From: Molossus alvarezi
Taxonomy: Eukaryota > Chordata > Mammalia > Chiroptera > Molossidae
Assembly: GCA_037176705.1 (NCBI GenBank)
Contig: CM073908.1
Location: 130,251,430 to 130,315,429 of the forward strand
Direction of reading: 5' to 3'
DNA: 64,000 nt
A program made the translations under genes and the position numbers. The notes below the pieces were generated by a model. It worked only from the letters and a program-made list of their open reading frames with translations, searched no databases and was not told the origin of the DNA. Below are positions 23,040 to 33,249 of the stretch, in pieces (the stretch's first letter is position 1; each line of letters starts with the position of its first letter).

Positions 23040-23450
23040 CCAGGCCCTAATTCCATTCATGAGGGCTCCATCCTCATGGTCCAATTACTTCCAAAAACCC
23101 CACCTTCTCGTAGAGATGGCAAGAATTCCATTGGTTGTTGAGATATGGAATTCAGAAAGGATGTCCATGATGGGAAGATGTATTTTAGGAGTTGTTAGTA
23201 TATAAAGTTTTCATTGAAAGCATGGGAGTAAACTGGACTGCTTAAAAAAGACTGTGAAAAGAGGAAAAAATTAGTCTTCTGTGATTGAATCATTTACCGG
23301 CCTAGTAAATTAGGAGGCTGATCTTAAAAACAAGACCAAGTAAAGGCAACCAAAATCTGTAAAGACATTCAGAAGAGGGAACGTTCACAGCAACAAAGGG
23401 AGCAAAATAATTAAAAGTGCTACTAAGATTAGAATGAGGAATAAATAATG
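23040..23450. other. Stretch without recognised feature
   Basis: Nothing assignable seen. Confidence 0.45.
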
Positions 23451-23454
23451 ATAA

Positions 23455-23560
23455 TAACATTTCACATGTACTAAATGATTACTCTTTTGCCTAGTTCTAA
23501 GCATTGTACCTGGAATTGTTACCATTGTAACTAGATAGTTATTAATATTAATTATAGGAA
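23455..23560 (+). mobile_element. Possible MIR remnant
   Basis: ACATTTCACATGTACTAAATG ... GTTCTAAGCATTGTACCTGG resembles the start of a sense MIR ('acatttattgagcgcttactatgtgccaggcactgtgct'). Very diverged. Confidence 0.35.
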
Positions 23561-24250
23561 AGGAGCAAAGGGGAGGCATTATAATCATGTTCAGCTGGGC
23601 AGCTTCACCAGGAAGCTGCAGCTTTACACTCCCCAGGGAACCACCTGTCATTCTCTGTAAATCACTGGAGGAAGAAGTCCAATAATGGGGAAGATGGACC
23701 CATGCACAGTGACATAGGGAAAGTGCTTGCCTTTCAGCCTAGCTTAGGGAACAAAGATCATTGACTAAGAGGGTGGACTTCAGTGCAAGTCCACGAAAAT
23801 TTGGGAATACATAATCCCCAGACAAAGGAATTTTCTCTCTCTTGTTCCTCTTGGTTTGCTTCTGCTTCCTTGCACTTGCTTGTTCTGTGACCCATGCTAA
23901 CCTGCCAGGTGGCCCTAGAAGCCACATGGCCCATGACTAGGTGGACCCTACATACAATGGACTGCAACTGAAACACAAGCTAAGCTAGTCAGATGCTGGA
24001 CTGGACTGTGGAAATATGAAGTGGAAACTCTGGGCATTAGCTTTGATCTTAGCCCTGCTAAAGACAAAATGGGACTTTTTCCAATGCAGGACAGAGGGAG
24101 ATGGGACCTTGGAAACTCAAGGGTTTGGTATCACAGAAATAAAGCTTTCCATGATACCTCATCCTCCCATGGGGGCCTCAGGAAATTCTTGTTCCCCTGG
24201 CGCACCAAGAGCTCCACTTCCACCAGCAACAGGTGGGGACATAGAAGACA
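23561..24250. other. Stretch without recognised feature
   Basis: Two overlapping plus-strand frames at 24,016-24,278 look like chance open frames; no domain or splice context. Confidence 0.4.
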
Positions 24251-24269
24251 CCCCACTGATAACAGAATG

Positions 24270-24470
24270 ATTAATTAATCTTTAGTAGTACCATGAGGTG
24301 AATACTATTATCTTCATGTACAAAGAGGAAAACAAGACAGGGAAAGTAAAACAAATAAAAAATCCTACTGAAATTAACACGGTAGTAATTGGTGCGTGTG
24401 GGATTGGAACCCAAGCAATATGAGTCCAGAGAGTGTACACTTAGCCTGTATACTCTATTGCATCCAAGTG
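24270..24470 (+). mobile_element. MIR remnant
   Basis: Sense MIR order: ATACTATTATCTTCATGTAC, AAAGAGGAAAACAAGACAGGG, then TGTGGGATTGGAACCCAAGC and TATACTCTATTGCA. Diverged but in the right order. Confidence 0.6.
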
Positions 24471-24879
24471 ATCTGAAAAAATATTCACTGAATTTTTTCC
24501 TGTACATGAAGAACAAACAGGATTTTGTCAAAGCAGAAAGGTCTGACAGCTGTGAAAGGTGTGCTTTCTTCTGCACACACACTTCAGGTTCCATTGAATG
24601 GTAGAATGAAGTGATACTGATTTTCCTGAAGCCACAAAACTTCAGGAGTTAGGTAAGGATCCTTGAGTGACAATAGAACTGTGTAAGTGATATTACATCT
24701 GGGATTTTGGTTGGTTCTGATACTGTGTTGAAAAGTTACATTCCAGTTTTCCTTTAGGGAATTATGCATCCTGAGATCTCAATTTTAAGGCTTTAAGTGA
24801 CGCTTCCCCCTTCCTCAGTTCCAATAGGGTTGCATAAATCAAGCATATCAAAGAGTATCATGTTCAATTGCCAGATGGA

Positions 24880-25740
24880 TTGATTGATATGGTTTCCTTG
24901 TTATATACAACTCTGTTTTAAAACAATGGAATTCTCTTCTAAAATAGTAGAAAAATCTCATCTAAATCTGCTGCCATACTTTCTTCCAAAAGGTCAATTC
25001 CTTGCTTCTGCCCCGATCTGTAGAAATTACGATGTAGTTCTTCTAGAATGCTATGGCATGTTGAAGCAGGAGCATGGACTCAAGAATACCACAGCAGATT
25101 TAGTTGTGGATTCAAGGTGACTGGAGACCCTAAGTGAGAACTACTCCACACAGATTAGAAATTCCCATGTTATTTAAATTAAGTAATGTGTGTTCACATT
25201 TAGACATCATTTATTCCTTTGTGTACTGGAGATCTCTAAGAGCACTTTCAGGACAGATGATTTCTTAGAAGTCACAGAAACCAGAAAAGCAGTTAAACTC
25301 ACAATTACAGTTTATTACAGTGAAAAGATGCAAGTCAAAATCAGCAAAGGGAAAAGGCACATAGGGAGGAGTCCAGGTGACACCAGGCACAAGCTTTTAG
25401 TTGTTCCCTTTCTGTGTTGTTATACTTACAGTGCTTCATTATTTCAGCACTGATGTGTGATGGCACATGCAAGATGTTGAGAACCTTGGTCATGCAAGCA
25501 TGGAGTAGTTCCATCACTGACCTTAGCCCCTCAGTCTTCAGCCCCCACAGAGGTCAAACTGAGATACCATGCCTTGAAAGTCCCAAGTATAAAAAACAGA
25601 CATTCACCATAAATCACATTGTTAACGTAAACTATCTGGTGTGGCCTAAAGGATCAGATGTACAGATATTCTTATCAGGCAGGATATTCCAGGAGTTCAG
25701 AGGTTATATCCCAGGAGCTAAAAAAAGACCTTAAGCAAAT
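24880..25740 (-). mobile_element. LTR-like sequence (ERV-L type suspected), fragmentary
   Basis: The segment from about 25,285 (ATTACAGTTTATTACAGTG, then GCAAAGGGAAAAGGCACATAGG and ACACCAGGCACAAGCTT) has the look of an antisense ERV-L-type LTR. About 24,960-25,010 (CTGCCATACTTTCTTCC, then GTCAATTCCTTGC) is shared in diverged form with about 30,230-30,270 and 30,710-30,740. No ends or TSD could be fixed. Confidence 0.35.
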
Positions 25741-25880
25741 ATAGGCCTTTGAGCAATCCAGGCCTCAGAGTTAAACATTTACTGCATAGTATATGTATAC
25801 ATTTTTGTTATTTTTATATATGATATTTTTGTCCTGTATAATGTCTTAGTGATTTCTATTGTATATGAAAAATTATTTAT

Positions 25881-25905
25881 AATATATATATATATATATA
25901 TATAT
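25881..25905. repeat. (AT)n microsatellite
   Basis: About 12 AT units just before a SINE tail. Confidence 0.93.
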
Positions 25906-25921
25906 GACATACGAAGTTTTT

Positions 25922-26192
25922 TTTTTTTTTTTTTTTTTTTTTATCCTCACCCGAGGACATTTTTCCATTTTTTTTTTTTGTTTTGTTCAAATAGAGCGGG
26001 AGGGAGAGAGAGGAAGAGAGAAAGAGAGAGAAACATTGATGTGAAGGGACACATCGAGTGGCTGCCACCTGCACGACCAACCAGGGCCGGGGACAAACTG
26101 CAATCGAGGTACGTGCCCTTAGTGGGAACTGAACCCGGGTCTCTCTGTACCGCAGGCCGATGCTCCAACCGCTGAGCCAAACCAGCCAGGGC
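25922..26192 (-). mobile_element. Ves SINE, long type
   Basis: Reverse copy with a long T-run (about 25 T), ATCCTCACCCGAGGACATTT, and head CAACCGCTGAGCCAAACC. The TSD CGAAGTTTTT is at 25,912-25,921 and 26,193-26,202. The long homopolymer suggests a fairly recent insertion. Confidence 0.93.
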
Positions 26193-26209
26193 CGAAGTTT
26201 TTTCCATTA

Positions 26210-26315
26210 TGTATCAGTAGGAGGTGAGGCTGGGAATTTGTTTCTCTATTAATTGCCCAGGTGATGCTGATTCTAGGACCAAAATTTGAGAATGACAGTT
26301 TGACTCTATGAAGGA
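26210..26315 (+). mobile_element. Possible MER5A-like hAT relic
   Basis: TTAATTGCCCAGGTGATGCTGATTC ... AAAATTTGAGAATGACA resembles the right end of MER5A ('cccaggtgatgctgatgctg ... tttgagaacca'). Short and partial. Confidence 0.4.
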
Positions 26316-26559
26316 CTAAATACAACATAGAGAAGGATGCTTTGCTTTTGACGAGGCAAAAATATTAAATGTTTAAAAAAAAAATGGTCAGAAATCTCAG
26401 GTACCTGAAGTGTTACAGATAGATCTTAGTCGGAGCCTAATGACAACTTGCATTTCTTGGAAGATTTCAGGTTATGCCACTGTTGCTGTTCAGTGATCAC
26501 AGTTTGAGGCTCTGACTATGGTCAATATGACTAATAATGATATAAGCTATGTTGTGTGC

Positions 26560-26765
26560 CTATACTAAACATATACTAAAACTCAATATTTTTCATCTCA
26601 TTTTAGCTTCACTCTGAAGGAAAGGTATTGAAATATCTCTGTTCAAGCAATAAAGAAACTGAGGATTAGAAAGAAAGAATAACTTTGCTCCGGCCAATGG
26701 GCAAATATGCTGCAGAGCTTCAATTGATGAGAACCTAGAATCCAGGACCCAAAACCCAAACTCTT
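26560..26765 (+). mobile_element. MIR remnant
   Basis: Sense MIR order: ATTTTTCATCTCATTTTAGC, GAAACTGAGGATTAGAAAG, TAACTTTGCTC, then GCAGAGCTTCAATTGATGAG and the end region. Diverged. Confidence 0.55.
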
Positions 26766-27103
26766 GAGTGAGATGAGGATGAAATATAACACAATGGAGG
26801 TGCCTGCCCCATGTCCTTCCTGGCAGTAAACGTCATCCACATGGTCAGTCTGAGGCCACAGCTGCTACTGCTTTGTGGGGATTTCAGATCTTTCTCTGTA
26901 CCCCTGGGGGAAGCCATGACTAGGTATCCATTGTGACAGTAACTCAAGTGTTTGGAATGAAGGTACGGTGGGTCAGACTTCTCTGAAAATCCGCATTTGT
27001 CTGGGTTATGAAAGCCACTGCCCCTCCCTCTCATGGGAGAGTTTGTCCCCTAATGTCCAAGGCCAAAAGCCAAAATGCCAGGTACCCTCTGATCGTAAAG
27101 TGT

Positions 27104-27115
27104 GGTGTTCATGTA
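27104..27115. repeat. Target-site duplication, left copy
   Basis: GGTGTTCATGTA here and GGTGTTCGTGTA at 28,226-28,237 (11 of 12 match) bracket the RPL7 processed pseudogene together with the SINE in its tail. Confidence 0.7.
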
Positions 27116-27139
27116 TTTTTTTTTGTGTGTGTGTGTGTT

Positions 27140-27383
27140 TTGTTAATCCTTACCCAAGGATATTTTTCTATTTATTTTTAGATAGAGTGGAAGGAATGGA
27201 GTGGGAGAGACAGACAGAGAAAAATCCGTATAAGAGAGACACATCGATTGTTTCCCACACGACCCCAACCAGGGTCGTAGATGGAACCTGCAACCCAGGT
27301 ACGTGCCCTTGACCAGGAATCAAACCCAAGACCCTTCAGTCAGCACACCAATGCTCTAACCACTAAGAAAACCAGTCAGGACT
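27140..27383 (-). mobile_element. Ves SINE, older long type, inside the RPL7 poly-A tail
   Basis: Reverse copy: TTAATCCTTACCCAAGGATA (tail side) to CTAACCACTAAGAAAACCAGTC (head). T-rich and GT-rich sequence on both sides fits insertion into the poly(A) tail of the RPL7 retrocopy. Confidence 0.85.
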
Positions 27384-28225
27384 CTTTTTTTTTTTTCTTT
27401 TTCCCAATTTTAAAGCTGTCACTGTTTATTAGCTCAAAAGATTACAAAAATAACCATTGTAGATACAGTCCATCCTTCTAAGTCTGTTTATTTGCTCTTC
27501 CCTGTTACCAGCATCGTCACCTTCTACACAATGGGTGGTATTTTTCTTCATTCCACCTCATGGAGAAGATAATTTTAAGGGCCACAGAAAATTTCTTTGA
27601 AGCATTTTCCAATGGTATAGATTTTGTGAGTCAGATCCTCCATGCACATGATGCCATATTTACCAAAAGATCAAGCAATTAAAATGTTATCTGTCAGGGC
27701 AATTTGTTTTGTTGTTGTTGTTGTTGTTGATTTTATTATAACCAGGCTTGTGGATTCATTAATTTACTGACTTTAGGTATGGATACACCCATGCAATATA
27801 TAGTTCCACAATCTTCAGCATGTTAATCGAAGATTTATTGAGCTTAACAGAAGGTGCCATTGAAGATCTGGCGAAGGCAAAGAAGTTGTAGCACTTTTTG
27901 GACCTTTGGCCTCACACCATTGATACCTGTGATTCTGATTACAAATGCCAGTTTGGGTTTTGCAGGTACATAGAAGTTGCCAGCTTCTCTTGCCATGCTA
28001 CCCATTCGAATGTCAGTTCTGTACATATGTCTGTAGTCCCTGTGATAGTGCTTAGGTTTTTCATAGATAAGCTTCCTCCTTGCCTTTCAAAGCATCTTTA
28101 GGGCAAACTTCTTTCTCAGGTGCTTGATCTTCAGCTCTGTGAAATTCCTTCGCTTTTTCTTAAGGGTTTCTGGCACAGCAAGAACCTTCTTCTCTTCTGC
28201 ACCCTCCATGGTTCCAGCTGGGAAA
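27384..28225 (-). pseudogene. RPL7: RPL7 processed pseudogene
   Basis: Intronless copy of the mRNA for ribosomal protein L7 (large subunit, uL30). On the minus strand the start codon lies at 28,207-28,209, after a short leader reading CTTTCCCAGCTGGAACC. Translation gives [20 protein letters not shown] and [20 protein letters not shown]. After a frame change it continues as [33 protein letters not shown] and [16 protein letters not shown] (27,844-28,026), then on through the C-terminal half to near 27,470. The normal stop has been lost, and frameshifts, an inserted TTG repeat (about 27,712-27,730) and stops are present. A T-rich tract at the left is the former poly(A) tail. The flanking TSD (27,104-27,115 / 28,226-28,237) shows L1-mediated retroposition. 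The parent RPL7 is a housekeeping gene that often gives rise to such copies. No expression signal is expected. Confidence 0.92.
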
Positions 28226-28237
28226 GGTGTTCGTGTA
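28226..28237. repeat. Target-site duplication, right copy
   Basis: GGTGTTCGTGTA, partner of 27,104-27,115, placed immediately before the 5' end of the RPL7 retrocopy. Confidence 0.7.
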
Positions 28238-28633
28238 ACTGGCAGAGGACCAGACCAGAACTGTTCCTGCGGGTCCCAGCTCACTTCTCAAACCACAGAT
28301 GTATAAGAGTTGGGGTGAGAAAGGAGGAAAGCATATTTTGAGAGGTTTCTTTCTGCATGGCAGGAATGCTCTCCAAGCCTACGATAGAGGGAGAGTCTGT
28401 TTTTCGCTGGCTTCCAACCCAGTGCCAGAAGTTTCAGAAAGTCTGCCCCACTGAGGCCAAATCAGCAGGGTCCTCACTACAGACACAGTGAGTGATTTTT
28501 TTTTTTTTCAGTGAGTGATTTTTTAACCTCTTGAAGAAATAACGTCCCTGAGCAAGTGTCCTAGTTTAGAGATAACTGTTTGTATTTTTCGTCCTACATG
28601 GGACTTCAGATATTCTATTGAAATATTCTGTGA

Positions 28634-28702
28634 GGTAGGAGAGTGGCAATGGGGGAAATAGGGAAAACATCTGTAACAAAAGTTAATTAATTAATAAAAA
28701 AA
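28634..28702 (+). mobile_element. 69-bp severely truncated L1 tail
   Basis: GGCAATGGGGGAAATAGGG ... ACATCTGTAACAAAA matches the last bases of the young L1 (CCAATGGGGTAAAAAGG ... ATATCTTTAACAAAA). TSD GAAATATTCTGTGA (28,620-28,633) against GAAATATTCTCTGA (28,703-28,716). Confidence 0.85.
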
Positions 28703-28939
28703 GAAATATTCTCTGATTATAACAAGGATGTTAAAGCCAGAGACCAGTGAAGGGTCTCATACATGTGGAAATTTCTCATGCACACTTTAGTACCCTAGAA
28801 CAATGGGATGAATTGATATTGGCTGTTTTGCAGTCTCTGGAACTTCAGTGGTCCAGGAAGGATCTATTTATTCAAAACAAAACAGTAAATGTTATCTTTT
28901 ATTCAGTTATGGGGAATCCGCAATGTTAGCATGCATTGT

Positions 28940-29090
28940 AATAATCTACTGGATTTTTCAACCCATAACTGGACCCCTCCTCTATCCCCAGAGTTTCTGA
29001 TTCAGTACAATTGGAGTGGGGTCTTAGATTTGGCGTTTCTAACAAGTGCATGCATGATGTGGATGCTGCTGTTTTTGAGAGCACCTGGTT
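28940..29090 (+). mobile_element. MER5A-like hAT relic
   Basis: CCAGAGTTTCTGATTCAGTAC, GGAGTGGGGTCTTAGATTTG and TTTCTAACAAGTGCATGCATG follow the order of MER5A, a non-autonomous hAT-Charlie element. Confidence 0.65.
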
Positions 29091-29109
29091 TAACATCTAG
29101 AGCTACTAT

Positions 29110-30140
29110 TTGAAGGGAGGTTATCTGAGAACTAAACAAACATAAATAAATGGGGGACCTAATGATTTCTGATGTTAATGTCTGTGAGTGCCTAGTGTCA
29201 GGAATACTAGGATAGTAGGAAACTCACCATTTGTTTTTTTTTATAATTGAAGGAAATAAAATAATTCAATTCCAGGTGCAAGCATACTAGATGAAAAATT
29301 ATAAATAACTATTTTAAATGTATAAATTTTGAGCTGAATTAAAATTTGTCATTTTGTTAATAAATTGTTCTTTTAACTAAAAATACCCCCAACAAATCTG
29401 TAATTACTTGCATCTATGCAGTCTCAGGAAAGACTGTAATACTGTTTTGTGACAAAAATATTGGATTTACATTAATTTTGCTGCAGTTTGCTATAACTTT
29501 CCAAGGTACAAAGAAGAGAAATGAATCTTCCAATTAAGAACTATTTTCTTTTGAATAATATAATTGGTTCCTTAAAGCCAATATTTATTAGTGATGCATA
29601 TGTGAATTTGTAAGAGAGATTTAAAATAAATTGATTAAATTAAAAAATATGAAATAGTATTTGAAAGTAAAGAGTTAAAATAGGCTCACATATGTTTACA
29701 TAATATGTTGCATTTTTATCATGGTGAAATGTTTTTTGAATATACTGAATATTCAAAAATTGTTCATTTTTAGACACTGATAATGGACATGAACATTTTT
29801 CTTACAACTATTTTCTGTAAGCTTTTATATTTGGTCTTTGGTTTTAGGAAGCTTGATAAATTTGCAATGTAGGCTTTTGCAAATTGGCCATCAGTTAATT
29901 ATTCATTTGGAAAATTCAGGTTCAGCAGATTGGTTTTCAGTGAATTGAGCTAAAGAAAGACTCTAGTGGATACCATTAGCTTTAATTGCTCTGAATTATT
30001 CCATTATTTTGGAGAGTTGTACTGTAGTTTTTTGGGTAGGAATCGCCCTTACTGCAATCTGAAATGATGAAATGTATATGTAATTAATCCTATCCTCATT
30101 TCCAACTAAAGGGTGCCATAATCAAATGCCCAATGAATGG
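29110..30140. other. AT-rich stretch without recognised feature
   Basis: Nothing assignable in 1 kb. Confidence 0.5.
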
Positions 30141-30179
30141 ATTTATAATATCTTCAGTGATAAAAGTATATTGAAAAAA

Positions 30180-30470
30180 AAAAGCATTGGAATTCTAACT
30201 CTATTACTGTTAATAGAGTAGAAATATATCTTCTCAGTCTGCTGCTTTGCTTTCTTCCAGAAGGTAGATTCCTTGCTGCTGAACTGACCTGTGGACATTT
30301 CAGTACTTCCAGTGGAGTCACATGTATGGTGCTTAATTTTCCCACCAAGGATGTGAGGAAACATGTGCATGTTTTAGTGAAGATAATTCCATGCCTAGCT
30401 TCACTGTGGCCTCATAAACCAATCTGATCAAAAAGAGCACCTGCTCTTATTGGCTTTGTTGATATATAAT
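30180..30470 (-). mobile_element. LTR-like fragment (ERV-L type suspected)
   Basis: GGAATTCTAACTCTATTACTG, GCTTTGCTTTCTTCCAGAAGG and CCAGTGGAGTCACATGTATGG are in an order shared, in diverged form, with about 24.9-25.1 kb. The first part is also shared with 30,662-30,740. Tentative. Confidence 0.3.
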
Positions 30471-30476
30471 ATTTTA

Positions 30477-30651
30477 CAGGCATCCCTCATTTTATTATGT
30501 TTCAGTTTATTGCACTTCACAAATGTTGGGTTTTTCACACATTGAAGGCAAGACCCTCCGCCAACAAAAAGATTACAACTCATGTTATTGCGATGTTTGC
30601 TTTATTGTGGTGGTCTGAAACGGAATCTGCAATATCTCCAAGGTATGCCTG
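30477..30651. mobile_element. Tigger1-derived miniature DNA transposon
   Basis: Both terminal inverted repeats are readable: CAGGCATCCCTCATTTTAT at the left and ATCTCCAAGGTATGCCTG at the right. They are flanked by TA target dinucleotides (30,475-30,476 and 30,652-30,653), as expected for pogo/Tigger elements of the Tc1-mariner superfamily. The inside joins the left end to a scrap of the transposase 3' coding region (GGCAAGACCCTCCGCCAAC), so it is an internal-deletion derivative about 175 bp long with no coding capacity. Confidence 0.88.
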
Positions 30652-30661
30652 TAGTTTTAAA

Positions 30662-30950
30662 TATTTGGAATCCTAACTCTATTATTGTTGAAATATTTTT
30701 CCTAAATCTGCCATTTTGCTTTCTTCTAGCAGATTGATATTGCCCTCATCATTGTTATTTCTGATGCCACTTTTCTTAAGTGGCATATTGAGACAGAAGC
30801 ACGAGGTCAAGGTTCCCTGGTGTAATGTCTTTGTCAAGATTTGGTCAACTCTTTGTTCTAGGCTCTAAGTGACTGTCTGGGGAATGTAATCAAGGGTTCT
30901 TTCATCATCCAATCAGCAATTCCATTATCTGAGATGGTTAAAGTCTGTGG
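30662..30950. other. Unassigned sequence, partly similar to 30.18-30.26 kb
   Basis: GGAATCCTAACTCTATTATTG ... TTTGCTTTCTTCTAGCAG repeats in diverged form the start of the block left of the Tigger element. No family assigned. Confidence 0.3.
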
Positions 30951-30951
30951 G

Positions 30952-31191
30952 TTTTTTTTGTTGTTAATCCTCACTTGAGGATGTTTTTTCCATCAATGTT
31001 TTTGGTAAGAGAGAGTGGAAGGGAGGGAGAGAGAGAGAAAGAAAGAGAAACATTGGTGTGAGAGAGACATATCAATTAGTTGCCTCCAGCATGTGTCCCA
31101 GGGCAGGGAATGAACCTGCGACCCAGGCATGTGCCCTTGACTGAGAATTGAACCCGAGGCCCTCTAACCACTGAACCACACCGGCCAGGGC
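30952..31191 (-). mobile_element. Ves SINE, older long type
   Basis: Reverse copy: T-run, TTAATCCTCACTTGAGGATG, GAGAGA tract, head AACCACTGAACCACACCGG. The middle is shortened relative to the common long type. No clear TSD. Confidence 0.87.
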
Positions 31192-31444
31192 TAAATAATT
31201 TGTTCTAAAATCCTCTGAACCCATCAGATTACAGGAAAAAATAAAAATAATTAAGTTTGAACTATTCTTACTGTGTTTTCTATTTTACATAGCTGAACAT
31301 AATCTCCCCCACTGGTATGCTTTACATAAGTAAAGCTTATTTGAATTACTTCTGTGGCATTCTTACTATACAATAATAAACTACTGTTTACATTGGCAGA
31401 TTCTGTTTTATGTGAAACCAAATGCTCAAGTGATAAAATAAATG

Positions 31445-32050
31445 AATACACTGGGCTTAGTAAAATTAAAATATTTCAAAGACACCATCAAGAAAGTGAA
31501 AGGGAAATTCACAGACTGGGAGAAAATATTTGCAATAATGCACACTTTTAACTTGCTATTTTTAGTCATAAAAAGTCTGTTGAACCTTTGATGTTATGGA
31601 CTAAATTGTATTTCCCTAAATTCTTACATTGAAGACCTAACCCTCAATATTACTGTATTTGGAGGAAGGCCTTTTAATTTGGAGGAAGATAATTAAAGTT
31701 AAATGAGATCATAAGAGTGGGACCCTACTCTGATAGTACTGTTGTTCTTAAGAGGAAGAGACCCCAGAGCTCTCTGCATGTGCACAGAGGAAAAGCCATG
31801 TGAGGAGACAGTGAGAAGGCAAGTTTGCAAGCCAGGAAAAGAAGCTTGATCAGAATCCATGTCTGCTGACGTCTTGATTTCAAACTTCCAGACTCCAGAA
31901 CTATGAGAAAATCAATTTCTGTTGTTTAAACCACACAATCTGTGTTAATTTGTGATAGCAGCCCAAGCAAACTAATACGTGGGATAATATTTAATATCAG
32001 CTAAGCCAGAAACTAAAAGTTATCAATGAACACCCACCCCAAAAATAGAC
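31445..32050 (+). mobile_element. Old L1 ORF2 fragment split by a MaLR LTR
   Basis: CACCATCAAGAAAGTGAAAGG ... CAGACTGGGAGAAAATATTTG (about 31,485-31,540) is the familiar late ORF2 sequence. It is interrupted by the LTR at 31,592-31,978 and may continue to about 32,050 (ACCCCAAAAATAGACAAATG). Confidence 0.6.
31592..31978 (+). mobile_element. ERVL-MaLR solo LTR (MLT1/MST group)
   Basis: Starts TGTTATGGACTAAATTGTAT. It contains AAATGAGATCATAAGAGTGGG, CCATGTGAGGAGACAGTGAG and TCCAGAACTATGAGAAAATC, and ends GCAGCCCAAGCAAACTAATA. Length and landmarks fit a MaLR LTR. No internal sequence follows, so it is a solo LTR. Confidence 0.82.
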
Positions 32051-32352
32051 AAATGATTCATGAATTTCATAAATGCTTGTGAATTTTTCCTTCCAGTCCT
32101 AGTCTCTTTGTGAACTTTGCTCCATCGTGCTGGTATTTCCATAGTAAAGGCCAGCTTTGCCTGTCTTCTACATTACTAAAGCTCATTCATCTCTGCTCTT
32201 CTACACCGATCTTATGCCTAGCATGTTTTCCACACTGTAGTTTGAATAATTATTTTAAAATGAAATTCTGATTGTATCAATACTCTACTTCCAAGTCTTT
32301 ATCGGTCCATCTTGTTTATTATTAAATGTATTATCTGCTTTTTCTCAACTCC

Positions 32353-32624
32353 TTATTTTTATTTTATTTTATTTTATTTTGCAAATCCTCATCCAAGGAT
32401 ATTTTTTCATTGTTTTTTTAGATATAGTGGAAGGGAGGGAGGGAGGGAGAGAGAGAGAAACATTGATGTGAGAGAGCCACATCAGTTGGTTGCCTCCCAG
32501 ATGACCCTAAGTGGGGCCAGTAATTGAACCTGCAACCCAGGTACATGCCCTTGACCAGAAATCAAACCTGTGATCCTTCAGTCTGCAGGCTGATGCTCTA
32601 ACCACTGAGCCAAATCGTCCAGGG
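32353..32624 (-). mobile_element. Ves SINE, older long type
   Basis: Reverse copy preceded by an (ATTTT)n-like tail, then AAATCCTCATCCAAGGATA and head CTAACCACTGAGCCAAATCG. Imperfect TSD CTCAACTC(C/T) at 32,344-32,352 and 32,625-32,633. Confidence 0.9.
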
Positions 32625-32634
32625 CTCAACTCTA

Positions 32635-33240
32635 AATGTATCTTGCACCATCTCCCTATGGGACTCAGCTATACTAAGTGAAATACAGAATTGAAATGAA
32701 TAATTGCTAATGTTACAAGGGGTGATACTAAGATAGGTAGAATACAATCCGGAAAGTAGTAGTAGAGAATTTCAGAGTTAAATAGTTTAAATAAAAGAAG
32801 GCTCAGGATGCTCCTACATAGTATGTTAAAAGAAAGGTGTCTCAATTTCTTGGATGTAACCTTAAGGCAGGATGTATTTCTTAGTCATATCCACCACTTG
32901 CTTCTAAGACAGTGTCTGTCTCAATAAATACACTTATTAATAAAGATTTAGGAGCTGACGTTTGCACTAGAAAACCACCTAGAAAATTCAAGAGTATAGC
33001 TAAGAGGGGTGAAAAGGCTAATTCCATTTCTCACAAAAGAATGAAGACTTGTTTTCCCTAGACTCATGACTTCAGCAAAGTCAATCTTCATTAATACGTA
33101 TTTTCCCAATTCCTTTATTTACAATTATGGTTCTCTCTCCTCAACTAATTACCCCTGGGTGAGTAGGACTAAGAACCTCTTCCTAGAGTTCAATACTTAA
33201 TAGATAATTTTTGTATATTTACCGAATAAAAAGCACAGAA
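32635..33240. other. Stretch without recognised feature
   Basis: Nothing assignable seen. Confidence 0.45.
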
Positions 33241-33249
33241 AGCAAATTT

